From Edolisoma coerulescens (Eukaryota; Chordata; Aves; Passeriformes; Campephagidae): a DNA stretch of 64,000 bases. The DNA lies in the NCBI GenBank assembly GCA_013397115.1, contig VWZW01001369.1:1410527-1474526 (forward strand). Reading direction: 5' to 3'. This document shows, piece by piece, positions 24,960-38,954 of the stretch. The position numbers and the translations under genes were made by a program. Positions within the stretch are counted from its first letter, which is position 1. Each line of letters opens with the position of its first letter. The notes under the pieces were generated by a model. It worked only from the letters and a program-made list of their open reading frames with translations, was not told the origin of the DNA and did no database searches.

Positions 24960-25880
24960 GGTTTCTTCAGGAAGATCAGTCAGGGAGGACGAGTGGGACA
25001 AGAATATTCTGTGCAAAACAGTGGCTCACATGCTGAATTCTCTGGGAAGGGTGGCATGACTGTCTATAGTCAATGAGTCAAAATAATCTGATCCAGGAGA
25101 TCAACAAACAGAACATCATGGTGGGCATCTGCTACAGATCACCATTTCAAGAACCAGAATTGGCCTTTTATTTTTTTTTTTTTAATGCTTTAGTGCTCAT
25201 GGGAGCCTCTTAACCATCTGGATATTTTGTTGGTTACAAGTAATATTAGATATTTCTCGTGTGTGCTGGGGACCGTTTTTCAACAAAGGTGCAGACCAGA
25301 CTAGTAAAAGCAGGATATTTACAAACACATACAGGTCAAGGATGTAAAAATCTGGCAATTTTGGCTGCAATGATTATCCATGAGATGGTGGAGCAGTCCC
25401 AGCTGGACTACTTGAGGGTAGTAAGGAAGTAACTTGACTTCTTTGAGGGTAGTAAGGAAGACAAGTATTGCAATAAATATTTTAGAGTTCAGAGCAGACC
25501 TTTCCTTGTTCAGGGGACACAAAAGCAGGGAAGATTCTGTGAGTACCAAATCACCAAAAGTTCAGGAGAGTTGGTTGATGCTCAAGGACAATCTATTTCC
25601 TCAAAGCATAAGTAAAAAAACCATCCATCCCAGTATTCAGGAAGTCAAGCAGAGGAGGCAGGAGATGAGGTTGCCTCAGCTGGAAGCTCATGTCTAAGCT
25701 CAAACCCAAAGGGAAGGAATGGAGGGAACAGTAATAAAAGAGACAGAACAGGCTGACAGAATAAAAATCCTCTGCCACAGACTTCTCTGGCAAAGTCTGT
25801 TCTTATAGGGAAGATTACAGAAATACCAGAAGGATTTCTTCACTACCAATCCCAAGGTGGTTAGTAAGTCCCTAAGTTGA
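24960..25880 (+). mobile_element. CR1 LINE fragment, endonuclease to N-terminal RT region
   Basis: Plus-strand blocks of the 5' half of the CR1 ORF2 are recognisable in order: GGTGGCATGACTGTCTATAG near 25049, ATGGTGGGCATCTGCTACAG (encodes MVGICYR) near 25119, GTGCTCATGGGAGCC followed by CATCTGGATATTTTGTTGG near 25193-25233 (the VLMGDFNHPDICW region, here interrupted by a stop), ATCCATGAGATGGTGGAG near 25376, and CAGGAGAGTTGGTTGATGCTCAAGG near 25563. Several deletions and stops make it non-functional. Finding the 5' half of CR1 is less common than finding 3' ends; the matching 3' half is not adjacent. It contains an internal tandem duplication at 25412-25460. Confidence 0.85.
25412..25460 (+). 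repeat. short tandem duplication inside CR1
   Basis: TTGAGGGTAGTAAGGAAG occurs at 25412-25429 and again at 25443-25460, period 31 bp, with the intervening bases differing. Confidence 0.85.
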
Positions 25881-25973
25881 GCCTGCCTGTCCTAGCGAAA
25901 AGATTCTTTTAGCTATGGAGAAAGCCTTCACTAAACCCTGAGTGATCTGCAGACACTTTTCTCTCAAGTGAAA

Positions 25974-26025
25974 TGTTCATTGTATCTGTGAAATATTGTA
26001 TACATTGTTCATTGTATCCATGAAA
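25974..26025 (+). repeat. tandem duplication, period 32 bp
   Basis: TGTTCATTGTATCTGTGAAA (25974-25993) recurs as TGTTCATTGTATCCATGAAA (26006-26025). Confidence 0.8.
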
Positions 26026-29000
26026 CTCTCAGCTAACTGGGATTACTAAACAAAGAACATACTCAGTTTGCAATTTGCTTTGTTAGTGTTCACGGAAGTT
26101 ATGCAATGCTAACTTGAAGATTTTATGAAACTAAAAGGCCTGGATTCATATAAAGACTTGTATAACAAATTAAGCCTCTTTTCCTTGATGAGGTAGTGGG
26201 TTGGTCTTTAGAGCAAGATCCCAATCCTAACTTTAACAGCCAGCACAAAAAGAATTATTGCTATGGGCCACAATAAAAATTTTGGTAGCAGGCATGCTGC
26301 TTTGTTTATGTGGGAAGACAGTCATAAAACTGAGATGACATGAATTTAATAAAATCAACAGTATTCTGTTTATTTGAGCTTTAACATCATCAATACTACA
26401 TTGGAAATATTTAGCCATTCTAAAGCAAATCAGTTTCAAACTTATACCTCAGTACAAGAGATTTTTGTTCTCACATTTTAACAATATGAAAATACTTTCT
26501 TCCTTAATTAAGTAGGAAGATGTATTCCCTCTACTTCTTTTTTGCCCCTCCATGTTTGAGCTATGACCATATATACAATCATATGGAGCACATGCCTCAA
26601 ACCAGACACTTTAAATTTTGAAAGGATTACTTTTAGGAATATCCTAAACCCCTTAGAAAACAAAAGCGAAGGTTATAACTAAAAAGTTCTTCTTCTCACT
26701 TCGCTCAAATATTTGCTTTGTGAGAAGATAGTATATGAAGTTACAAATGAGAGTACCAAATAGTGTTGGAGGTTTTTTCTTTTTCCTTTCTTGCAGCACA
26801 TGTATAATTTTCTTATTTTCACTCGTGGTTCTAATTTTAATATGAGCGGATAGGTTAAATATTAAAACTAACTCATACAAAAGCCAGCTGAAGTCACAAT
26901 TGGGAAAAAAGTGAAAGCAAGTAAGTAATCATGGACACTGACAAGGAGAAAAACATTTTGGTTCCTTATTTTAACTGCTCACAGAAAACTCATCATCACT
27001 GCTTTCATGAAAGACCACATGGTATGAGAGATCCCAAACTGTAAGAATATTGTCCCTCTGCTTTAGTTTTAATTCAGCCACTTATAAAAAAATTATCTCA
27101 GCATTTGGGTCTTGGGATGTTTTCCAGACTGTTGCTCAAAGCTCTTTTTTGCCTGGTTAATTAGGGCTTAGTCCAGAGCAGGGGAAAGGAGAGGAGGAGA
27201 CCAGCATTGCCCTCCAGGACAACTAGCAGCACCAGCTGTCGCACAAGCTGCCGGCTCTTGGCTCTCCAGTCGCTCACCCAGAAGGAGAGTGCTTTGTTTT
27301 CCTTCACTGCTCCTCTCAACAGGGCAGTGTGATCAACTCGTCTCCTTCCCTGCCATGATGAATCTTCAGCCTGGGCTGCCACCTGCTCCAGTTCTTAACA
27401 ATTATCCTGCTCACAGCACATCAGGTCCATTGTGCTTTCACCCCAAGTTGGGCGGAGGGCCTGGATTTCAGGCAATTCTGTGCAGAAAAGCAAGGTTTGC
27501 TCTGGAAAGCCCAGAAGAGTTGTTTCTGCATTCTTAAGGTCCAGTACCTTGAACTTCGCTTAATGCCCCATTTCAAGTCACTTCCAAACCACCACCTCCA
27601 CCACTTCTAACCAAGGACTGCAGGCAGACAAAGAAGTGTTCTATTTGCAAAACAATGAAACAAAATACAAGTTCTACCAACCAAGTTTAAGGACGGAAAA
27701 AACATGTTAGAATAGAAAAAAAAACCCAAAACACCCTGGCTAAATCATTTTAACCATGCTGTTAATGGAATGGCAATGCAGGCTTATGTTTGCTATTTGT
27801 GACAAAAAAGAATAACTTAACAGGGACTTGCTCTTCCATTATAACTTTGAAAAAAACAGCTAAGTAGAAATATATTTCCCTGCAGAACTGTATCAAACAT
27901 TTATGTTTTTACAGCTTTGCTCTTGTCAAACAATACAGAGTAGCATTCCCAAGTTCCGCTTGATGGAGAAAAGCATGCTGTATAGATTGGCCTCAACACA
28001 AAAAATTAATGATATCATTGTAATTAATAAAACATTCACTAAAATCAAAATGTAAAATGGCTGCAATTTAATATAACCACGCTAATATCTCTGCATTTAT
28101 TCAGTTCCTTTGGTATGGGACTCTGTGAGAATTTTAATGATGTAGACCATATTAATCAAATAGACAAGTGCAGAAAAATGACACGTTTCTATAAGCAGTC
28201 ACTTTCCTATTCTAAGAAGATTCTTTGTAGTAGAGTCAGGTCTGCAGATTGAAAATCTAATGAAAACACTCTTTTTAGAGTTTCTAGTTCTCAGTTGAAC
28301 AAATTTTAGTGTTTATCACAACAGAAGAAATATACTGATACAGTTTAACTGGGAAGATAAAATATTTCAGTGCAGTAATGCATGTACATAGGAGACATCA
28401 TAAATAAAAGTACATATTTTTCTCTTTTACTCTCAGTACCATTGACAAAACCACTTGGAGATTTGGGAATCTAGCTGGCTTGTGAAAAGCTAAAATTTCC
28501 CTCTGGTGTGTTCATGAAAAGAGTATTTCTTTGTAAAGGGGTAATCTTCTTGCGTTTCTGCAAAAGCTACTTTTCTGCATTCCTATCAGTTACCAAGTCA
28601 CTAATGCCATTTCAATCCTCATCATGTTGCAGATGAGCCCAGCAATAGATGCCGAGTCATTTCTGGTGCCTAATGCTCACCCTTGATGGTGTCACAGCGT
28701 TTGGAATGATGTCAAGCAGAATTTCCAGATGGAAGAAGTCAAGTCTGGGACAGGGCAAGGCAGCAGCAAGGCTCAGAGCACCGCAGGTAAACATGCAGTT
28801 GGCAGCCAGGGCAAGGCTGGAAGCCCCTAGCAGTCTCCCTGGCCAGCAGGTAGGTTTATCTACCCTGAGCTCTCCCGGAGGCCAAGTGAGTGACTGCAGC
28901 ACTGATTAGAGGCTATAAACCTTAATTGCCCCGGGCAGCTGACACGGACTAGTTCAAAGGAGAAAAACTACAACCTCTCTCTACAACCATGCATATTCCT

Positions 29001-32000
29001 TTGGCTTGCTGAGGTCTGGCTAGAGCATTCCTTCTTTACCCTGGGCCTGCATGTGCACATACTAGTGAATATTGTCCTTTCTGTTAGATGTTTCCATGAA
29101 CAAATATGACTTGGAAGCCTGGATTCAAATTTGCTCTTCTGTACACTTGTAGCCAAGAAGAGAACATAACCCAGAGGCTGCATATGGGAAGGATAACACT
29201 GTCATGGCCAGAAAAAATGGGCAAGACCATTTCTTGCCTGCATAGAAACAAATAACAGTGATCCAGAGCCTCTTCTTGGGCTCCTCCTCTGTTTCTGAGA
29301 CACAGCCAAGAATGTGAGCCAGAGTTTAAGATACAGAGAATTGCAGTTCTGTTTAGCTAATGAAGCTTTGTTCTTTTTTTATAACTGTTACACAGAAGGA
29401 TGTGCCAATGATATAGCTCATGAAGAAGGAATAGTAGATGCTGTCTAAGAGTTCCTTAGAAGTGCTGCACACAAAAGATGACTGTATTTAAAGACCTCAC
29501 TTGGCTACAATCATACTGAAATCATCACAAAAAGGAAGTATGTGATCAGAAGGCTTAAACTCTGCTGAAGAAAATCGAGTTGTCAGTATGACCACTAGCA
29601 ATTACTTGGCTTTAGATCGATAGACAGCCTTGGTACTTTTCTGATCACCAGTAATATTTAGTGAAGCAAACCAAATTCAGGCACAAACATCCAATACACA
29701 GGGAGTAGACCCTACTCATACTACACTAGTGGAGCTTTCTACCAAATTCAGTGGAAGCAGAAAGCAGTTTGCCAGGTGCAAACTTTTGATTTTGTGCCTT
29801 TTGTTTCTCTGAAATCAAAAAAGTAGCTTTAAAATATATTATCCTGCCTTGGATTTTAATTTTTCCATGCAGTTTTTCAATAATTTATTATAGGCACTAA
29901 TGGTATTTTTTTTCCTAACAAAATCCTATTTGATTTCCATTATATCCATTACAGAATAATCTTGTGAACACTGAGAGCAGTAGTTTGGTGGGTTTATCCA
30001 CCACAGTACATTTAATATACCCTAATCTTTCTCCAAGCCAACTATATCATTTAGAGGTTGTGATTTCACTGGGGCAGAGACTCTAGGAAATGCCTTCAGA
30101 CAAGACCTCCAAAGTGTGTTATCACAACAAAGACAAATCACTACCAATAAGATATTTGCTTAAATTACACTTTAGCTTGATGGCTAAAAATCATAAAAAT
30201 ATTGGAATAATACTGACAATTTTCTAAAGAGTTCTGCATCTGATTGAATTTAAAAAAAAAAAACAACAAAACACCAATTTGTAAAATAGGTTGTATCATG
30301 TAGAGAGCTAAGGATGAAAAGCTTTAAACCTCAGGCTTCCTACTAAAAAAAACCCCAAACATTTGCAGGCAACATGATCCATCATGTCTGCACAAGTGCA
30401 GGAATTACTTTAATGTGTCTAACAGAAGGGCAATTTAAAGGGAATTGGGTTTGAGTACTCCTCCTCCATTAGAGCCCAGCATGAAGTTTAACTTTTAACC
30501 AATGCCTGATTTCTTTTAATGCTGAATGATTCATGATGCAGTATAATTTTGTGTCTGGAAAGCAGGACCCTTTTTTATTGCTGTGACTTGATAACTTAGC
30601 CAAAGGATAATTTGAGTGGGTTTGTTGTTTGTTGTTTTGGTTTTTTCTCCTGGCGTTCTAAATGAAAATCTGATATCAGTAATTTGAATCTAGGAAGTAT
30701 TTAATTTTAAATACTGAGCATTAATGCATACTTTTTAAACTAGTTATCCTTGTGCGCTACAAGGTGCCCATGCAGTGTTGTCTTTCCTGGGGATCATTGA
30801 TATTTAAAGCTGTTTTTGGAAGCTGGAACAGAAAACAGACTGTTTTCTGCATTTTTACATATTAAAAAAAATCTGTATATAACGCCAGTTTCGCAGATTT
30901 GCACAATTTGGTAATGCAGAGAAAGAACCATCTTTACAGGAAAACAAGATGTTTTTCAATTGGTAGCTGTCATATCCTAGATCCTTGGCTTTACAGTGAT
31001 GTCAACCAGATTCTATATACTGGTTTGGAATAAAATGTTTTCCATAGGCTTTTTTTCCATTGCAGTACTTACTTAAATAGCAAAAGTGACTTAGCTCCAC
31101 AGGGATCAGACAACTGCTTTCCAGTTGCAGCATTCATATTCTCAGAATAAATTGTGGCAAGTAGTTTTAAGCGGACTTCATTATTTCAAGGACCTCATCT
31201 TGCTGCACATGCACAAATATGTTTTTTGAAAACTGCTAGGTTTCTAATGAGGTTAATTACGCAAGACAGTAATTTGTAAAAATAATAGTGTATAATGCTA
31301 CTCAATAGTTGGAAAAAGTGCCTAAGCTTACCAATCTTTCCAGTCCGACAGGCTAGATATGGCAGGGTGAGATTGATCTTGTGTACACTAGCTGTGTCAA
31401 CAAAGCCACACAGACTTCTTAAAATGGAGAGGGATAAGGACCCTCGGAAGGTGATTCCTTCTATTTGCATTTTTAGCAGAAACCTAGACTTTAGGGAGCT
31501 AAACCTAGATCATTAAGAAGTAGATGACAGGACTGGAATTATGTAGTCACAACTTCAATTAACCTAAAAATTCACTCTCTCCCTCTCCTCTATCTACAAA
31601 AATACCTGTTTGTAATGGGATATCCCTGGAAAATTGATTATATTCTTTTCTCATTAGCATCTAGATAATTACAGACACTTTTTTCCTTCCCTAAATGGGA
31701 CAAGTAAGTCTACAACAGTTTATTACCTGCAGACAGGTTTGTATTCTGTATCACGTGAAGTGTGAGGCAGAACCATTTTTGCTTGAAATAACTGTTGTTG
31801 TGCAGAGGTCTTTTTTGAAATTACAGAAGAAAACCCTGACATTCACTACATTCACACAGAGATGAAGACATGAGCAGGAGAACAAATTTTATGATAGTCC
31901 ATTGTTCAGACAGTAGAAGACACTGGAAGCCGCCAGTGGTGAGGCAGGTTTACCTAGAGACGTCAGGTGCAACACGCTCACCAAAATGAGCCCAAAGGCT

Positions 32001-32669
32001 TCCTTTCCCACTGACCAAGCTGTTTCTTGCCCACCCATCTCCACATGTTTCTGCTGTTGTGGACCACCTCTGCAGACAACGATGATCCCAGCACCTCTCC
32101 AAGGAAAACCCTTCCAATGCCTGTAAATGCGATGGCATTACCAAGGCTGTTGCATTTATAGAGTGTTCCTGAGACTTCTTAAACAGCTCCCAAGATTAGC
32201 CAGCACAGTAAAAACCCACATGAAGAGATTAAATTACAAGCAGCATTCTTTCATTCCTCATTGCTGACTGAGGAGTAGTTAATATGTAACCATTGCTGGA
32301 AGAGATAGAGGAAAACTCGGGCAATATTTTCTCTCAACACCTTGCATAAACAGGTCAATCTCCAAGACAGTCTGAATTTATTGGTAAAGCAAAGCAGCAT
32401 CATTGCTTGCTTACTCACACCGAGGTGGACATTTTAATCTAGCATTCTGCAATCCTCGCAGGATGCACTTAGTCTATGTGCTGGTTCAAAGCCATCACCA
32501 GACAGCTGTTTTGCATAAACACAGGGGTTTTTCTTGCTGGAAATGGAAACTATTTGCTCACCTGCAAAGGGATGAAGAAAAATGACAGAGGGTCATGTCC
32601 TTTTGCAAAACATTGACAAATATTTTTAATCAAAAGTTTTTTCCCAGCTAATAAAACCTTTCCAGTTTC

Positions 32670-32693
32670 TTCTAGTATAAATTCTAGTATAAA
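32670..32693 (+). repeat. perfect 12-bp tandem duplication
   Basis: TTCTAGTATAAA occurs twice head to tail. Confidence 0.9.
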
Positions 32694-35309
32694 AACCTCT
32701 ACGGATATTTGCTTCTAGCCTAGGGTGCTTCTGTGCGTGCAGCAATTAACCTGAAGATGAATAAACCCCATTCAAGGCCTTAAAAATTGCAAGTTTATTT
32801 CTGTTCTGTACTGACTGTTTCTATACAGAAATGATGTCTAGAGCACTGCATGGCAAAAGCACAGAACCACGTGGTCTTCACTATGGTTAGGTCAACTGTT
32901 ACGTGTTGGAAGTTTTCTCCGGGGACATTGCTGGGGACAGAGACCATTGCTTCATGTTTGTCCTGAAGTCACCTCTTGTCTTGCTGGCATTGCTGTTGGC
33001 CAAATACCAATTTCTCTGGCAGGAGTAATTTGGGAATTGAACTACCAGTAGAAGAGATGTTGAGAGACTATTGCTAAAGGCTATTTTAATACTAATAAGG
33101 AACACACACTAAAAGCCTTTCCATCCTCTGGCCTTTAAAATAAGCAACATGGGATAGCCTTTGCTGACATGTTTCTCTAAGTCCAATGTATTCACATTTT
33201 CCTGTGGGAAATGATCTCCAGACTGCATTAATGCACTTGGACCAAGGTTCAGGGTTCAATGGCTGGATGGGTACTGATCAGCCTGGATCAAAAATGGGGT
33301 GAGGAATCTGCCAATAATTAACTGTATAAGTGATTAAGGCACTGGTTTGTCCTTTGGCTTGCTGGTTCACCACTACGAACTTAGTCCAGAGAAACTGGGC
33401 AGAACCATGGCCTTTTGAAACCAAAGTCTGAGAAGCCTGGCGGGCTTGTGTTACACATACAACGCATGGAGTTTCCCATCTGGTAGGATATGCAAAGTAA
33501 ATTAATGTTCTTTGTGAAGAGTCAAAGTCATTGTTTAATTCCAGTGTAGTATTTGTCATTCTCCAAGTCTGAAATTCTTTTGTCTCTGTGGAAACAGAGA
33601 TATTCTACCTCACTTTTGATCTAAAGGCCACACATTTACCAGAGACGTTACTTACTTAGAGGAGAATTGAAATACACATTTGAATAAGTCATCTCCTGAA
33701 GTGACACAACTATCATTCCATTTCTTCAGCAGCAACTTCAGAGCTGCAGTGCAGGTGCACAGAAGTGGACACAAGTCAGCCATGCACCAGACAAAATCCC
33801 CACCTATTTCACACAGTCAGAACTCTCTTTGACTATTGTCCAGTTCCTGGAGCTGGATATCCACTGCTGATGACTTCAGAGGGACTGTGAGCTTTCTACC
33901 AGTGCGTAGTAGAAGAAGAAAATGGGAATGTCCAAGCTGTTCAAGGTTAGAAGTCTACAGTGTATTACACACTTCTCAAAGACAGACTGCTCTGTCCTCA
34001 CAACTTAGCCTGAAACACCTTCTATAATTGCTGAGAAATTCCCTGAGCAAAAAAAAAACCTCTTACAGCGGCTTCCCCTTTGCTCAGTGTTTGCTAACAC
34101 TCATTTGAATGCGAAGTGACTATTCAGTTCAACCCTGTTTACAACTCCTATGATTTTTTATTTATGAGCATTCATACAAACGGGCTTTTTGTTCACACAA
34201 ATGCTTCCTGAAGGGCTATTTTTCATAAGAATACCTGCACCCAGAAAGAAACAAGGGCATTCACTCCAAGCAAAAATAATTGCTACCTGTTGCCATTTTT
34301 TGGTTCTTACTCACATATTCTAAAAGCTGCCATCACACATTTTACAAAACAATATCTGGAAATTAAATGGTCACAAGAAAAACCAAAATGTCAGTGGATT
34401 CTGGCACTTCTGCTTCGACTGAGTAATCTCTCACAACCAGTTCTGTTGACTTCAGTGGGACAATTCAAAATAAAGAATTACTCCACCAGGTAAAGCCCCA
34501 GAATCTAGCCCAAACCAGAAAATAACTGTAGACTGCATGTAAACAGCAGCAACCCATGCTCTGTAAAATATACCTAAGGACAGGGGTGTTTGTGGATTTT
34601 GGGGTTTGGTGTTTTGAGGGTTTTTTTCCCAGAATGTTTGTCTCATTTTCTAAGCATTTTCTATGCAGCAGCAAAGCTTTGTACATCCACAAAAAATTCG
34701 TCTGCCATAAATAACATCACAAGCTCTGTTATCCTTCCTTTTTTATCCCCAAGGGACAACAGTCCTTAAAACACCAATGTCACCTTCTGTCATACTTAAA
34801 GTTTATATGAAACTAAAAGCATTAAAGAAAAGATGAGAGTGAGTAAATGACAGGATTTGAGATGTAACCTGTTGAAAAATCTCATTCTATGGTGAAAGAA
34901 ATCCAGAGTCTGATGCTGGAAAGGAGTAGGGCATCTGCAACCCCTTACTTCAGCATTTGTTCCCTACACAATATCCCCACTGGAAAGGCTCCAGACTTCT
35001 TTTTCTTACAGACCAAATAATTTGCACATAAAAAAAGACGGGATTAAGGAAAAGTCAGTTTTGCACTTTGGGAATATTTTTCACTTTATAACTTGGAGCA
35101 AAGTAAATCAAATTTGATTTCCAATCTTGTTTTTCTCATACTGAAGAAGCAGATTATAAACTCTTTTCCTCAGTGCCTGCCTTCCCGTGCCATAGACTTC
35201 TGGTCCTCCTGCAACCTCACTTTCCAGAACTATTCACCTCCTGCTTACACCCGGTGAGCAGACAGTGACTGCACATGAGGAGTGCTATGTCATTATGTAT
35301 ATACCTATG

Positions 35310-35323
35310 TATATATATATATA
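35310..35323 (+). repeat. short (TA)n microsatellite
   Basis: Seven TA dinucleotides in a row within a TATG-rich stretch. Confidence 0.9.
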
Positions 35324-38288
35324 ACTACACATTCCTGCAGTTCAATAATCTGTTGTGTCTTTTCTTCCCATACAGATTTCCTGTCTTTCCTTTCTAGAGC
35401 CTTTCTCAATACTCAATGGAGTGAGTCACTTCGCAAGACACTTCCTGCTCTTCCTCCCGAGCACGCCTGTGCTCCCCATCCTGCAGCTCTCCTACACCCT
35501 GCCTGTGCCTTGGGAGTACCCAGGCCTGTCTGATGAGGGTACCTTACAAGAGGATATATCCTGTCGAGACATACATAAGATTATGAGATAATTTCAACAC
35601 AGTCACAAAAGCATGGAAAATTAGGAAGAGTTTGAGTTTTGCTGATTCCTCTAAAAATTGTAAAATATCATCAGTTTTAAAAGCTATGCTTTACCACCTT
35701 TCCCACATGGCCATAATTATATGGATGAACATGCCTGTGTTTGATACAGAAGATTAAGTTTAATTATTGTTTTGTACTAAGAAAGACATCGGGGGGTGGG
35801 GGACATACGATAGGTACAAATATGGTACTAAATTTCAGCCTTATAAAAGCATAACTTTAGCCCCCTGCAGTTGCCAGATAACATTTCTGAAGTTGTTGAC
35901 ATATTAAAAGGGTGGCAGTTCATTATGAAGCCATTTATATTTTGTCAGACTGTTAACAAGATTTGTGTTATCTGTACCATGCAACAGGAAGGCTGCTTCA
36001 GAATCCATAATAACTTCTTACTATGCATGCCAAATTGTTGGTGCAATTGGAAGAGAGGAAAGGAATCAGAAGATTATATTAGTAGCAGCCTACATGAGTT
36101 GAGAGCCAAGTTACCCAGCCCTCTTTGTGCTGTTGCTTGATTAAATTCGTACTACATCATTAACGCATCAAATATTCAAATTATCACAAACTTCAATATT
36201 ATACTAAATTCTTGGAATTAACAGAAGTAAAGGTACATGTACTTCTGATTCAGAACATGAAATTGTATTTTTTAATGTGTTTAGCACACTTTGATCTACA
36301 TAAATTTAACCAACAATTCCTTGCATGACAATACAAATATATTAAAAACTTCAGTCTACTACTACTGTCTATACCTACACATGCGCCAGGTTACACAGTG
36401 TCATATCAAGAATAACTGTTTTAGCCATTCTTCTCTTGCTCCTTTCTCTCCAATATAGCTTCTGAAAGACGTCATTTGTCACCAGCTTCCACTGTCTGCA
36501 GCCATTATTTGAAGTGTTAAGTGCATCACAGTGAGACCCTTCAGAAGGTGATGATATATCAACAGGGAGGCAATATATTGATAGTCAGAGAAATTGAAAC
36601 TTCAGGCTAAATAGAGCTGACAAGCCATTGCTAAAATTGTTTAACTCTTTTTGAAACAGGGATCTTGTGAAGCTGAAATCCTGACACTGAGCACTGTCCC
36701 TGTAAAGGCACTTAGAGAAATGTTGTGTTTCTCATACATCTTGTGCTTTCAAAGTGCCATCTTTTAGGATTTAAAAAGCCATGCTAAATACAATTTAGGA
36801 TACTCAGCACTTTTGATAATTTATCTCATAGAAGGGAAGTTAAAAACTTTACATGCTAACTTTCCAATTTAATGGCACAAATTGAGATAACCGAAAAAGA
36901 ATGGCAGGCACAGAACATAACATAGGCACAAGGAAATTTTCCAGAATGAAACGTAACAATAATCAGTCAGATTATACATGGGGATTTCATTTACAATTCC
37001 CAAGACAAAAACCAAGGTGATATGAGTTGATGGATGAAAGTTAGTGACTTAGAGGTAAGACTACACTTCTTAATGTGAAGGCCATACATTCCTCCTAGAC
37101 ATCCTGTCCCAGACAAAGGAGACAATGCTGAGCTACAGCTAGTTACAGATTTTCACCTCCAAACCACCAACAGGTATGATATCTCCAAAAGGAGTGAAAG
37201 CAATGCCAGACCCACAGCACTCATGCCTGAGCTGAGCAGATTTAATAGCTTGGAATGTGTTCCTGACAGATTGTGTCATTAACATAAATGTGAGGCAAGA
37301 ACGGGAGACAGAGGCACTATATCACACCTGCACACAGGCTAGAAGAACCTCTTAGAGACAGCAACACAGCATCCTTTGTGGTAGGAGAGGTGACAGTCAA
37401 ATTATATAACCTGAAGAAGACCACACCAGGTCCTTCTCCTGTCCTCTTCAAAATGTCAGTCATTGCTATCTACTGGTTTGTAGTTAGACAAATTTTACAC
37501 ATAGACTACAAGTTTACAAAATCAACTACTTTACTTCCAATCTGATCACCAGTCCCATCAGACCCTCAGTGTTCTGAGGATCTGATTTTTGTACATTCAG
37601 AATGCACAGAATTGACCAAGAATCATCATTGCTCTTCCTTGTGTCTGCCATGCCTGGTTTCCACTAGTTTAGGTTCCCCTTCTGAATTTCCACCAACTAC
37701 TCCTAAGGAAGTATTTTAAACTTTTGGAGATTTGCAACATACATAACAATAACAAACAAAAATTTTAGGGTTTGCAACAAAACACTCACTCTGGACACTT
37801 GATTATAGCTGGGCTATTTCTTAATTCCCAGTTTCACACAGAAGACTTTCAAAACAAACTTTACCAGAAGGTTTTCTTAAAACATAGTATTGACATTCAT
37901 TGTGCTTAAGAGAATGAGATGTTAAAAAAAAAGGTTTTCCTAGCATTTAAACAGCTTGTCATATATTCCAAAGCCCAGCAACCACACTCTCGTATATACA
38001 TAAAGAAGGATTTGTCTACTAAATCCCCAACGTGTTGCCTCAAAATCTAACTAGAGACAGCAATTAAGTAGCTGTCTGTATCTGCACTCAATATGATAGT
38101 GCCACAGTGACATTTGAAGATTTAATAGAAGCAAGTACCTTCTATAATTATTGTTGACTTTCTGAATACTGTCTTGATCAAAATCTTGAATTATTTACTG
38201 AACACAGAGAATAGCCCAATGTCAACCCTAAATGAAGATTCTGCTGTTAGACTGTGGCCAAGTCTTCTTTTCACAACTCAGATTAGAG

Positions 38289-38317
38289 CTATAAATTCCT
38301 ATAAATGCCTATAAATG
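38289..38317 (+). repeat. three 10-bp tandem units, CTATAAATNN
   Basis: CTATAAATTC, CTATAAATGC and CTATAAATGA follow head to tail, giving three TATAAA elements spaced exactly ten bases apart. Confidence 0.9.
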
Positions 38318-38937
38318 AACATAGCATAGCATGCTTGACCCAGAGGTCCTTGTTTCTTTTAAAGCTTTATGTCTAAGCTCTTGTTTCAGCAACCTGGATT
38401 GATGTCGTTGTGTTGGAGTTTCCTAGACACTTTCACATGCTGCAAAATACTTGTGGGAGGTCTTTTTTCTTTCCCTGGAAAAAGGCGAGAGAAAGTTTCA
38501 AAGAAAAACATTCTTCCCACCCATCTTTGAGCATTCACACTCAAAAGTTTAGAACACAAATCACCAAACTTTTTTCTTCTGGTAGTCTTCATTTGTATGA
38601 AGCTTAGACAACTTTTTTAAAAATTCAGATCTGAATGAAAAAATTGTATTTTAAATTTAAATTTAAAGTCACTAAGAAGTTTCTAGTAGTTTCACTCTTC
38701 TGGTACAGTTGTAGAAGTACAACTTAGTTCTTCATACCAGTTAGTTATATTAGTATAAAGTATATATTAGTATACTGTTTTTCAGATGTGAAGGTAAAAA
38801 GTGCTAAACCAATGAATTGTGGATGTCACTGGCTAACTGTGGTGGTAGAAGCCATACATAACCCAAACCTAACACTAGCATGCTGCTGAAACTCAACTCT
38901 CAGTGAGGACCAATTCTTTTCAGTATTAAGAGGGAAA

Positions 38938-38954
38938 AAAATAATAATAATAAA
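38938..38954 (+). repeat. short (ATA)n microsatellite
   Basis: AAAATAATAATAATAA, about four units. Confidence 0.85.

Noticed and set aside
28649..28909. Possible exon with donor-like GTAAAC and GTAGGT sites
   Set aside because: Open frames exist on both strands and no acceptor or protein similarity is evident; GC-richness alone explains the open frames.
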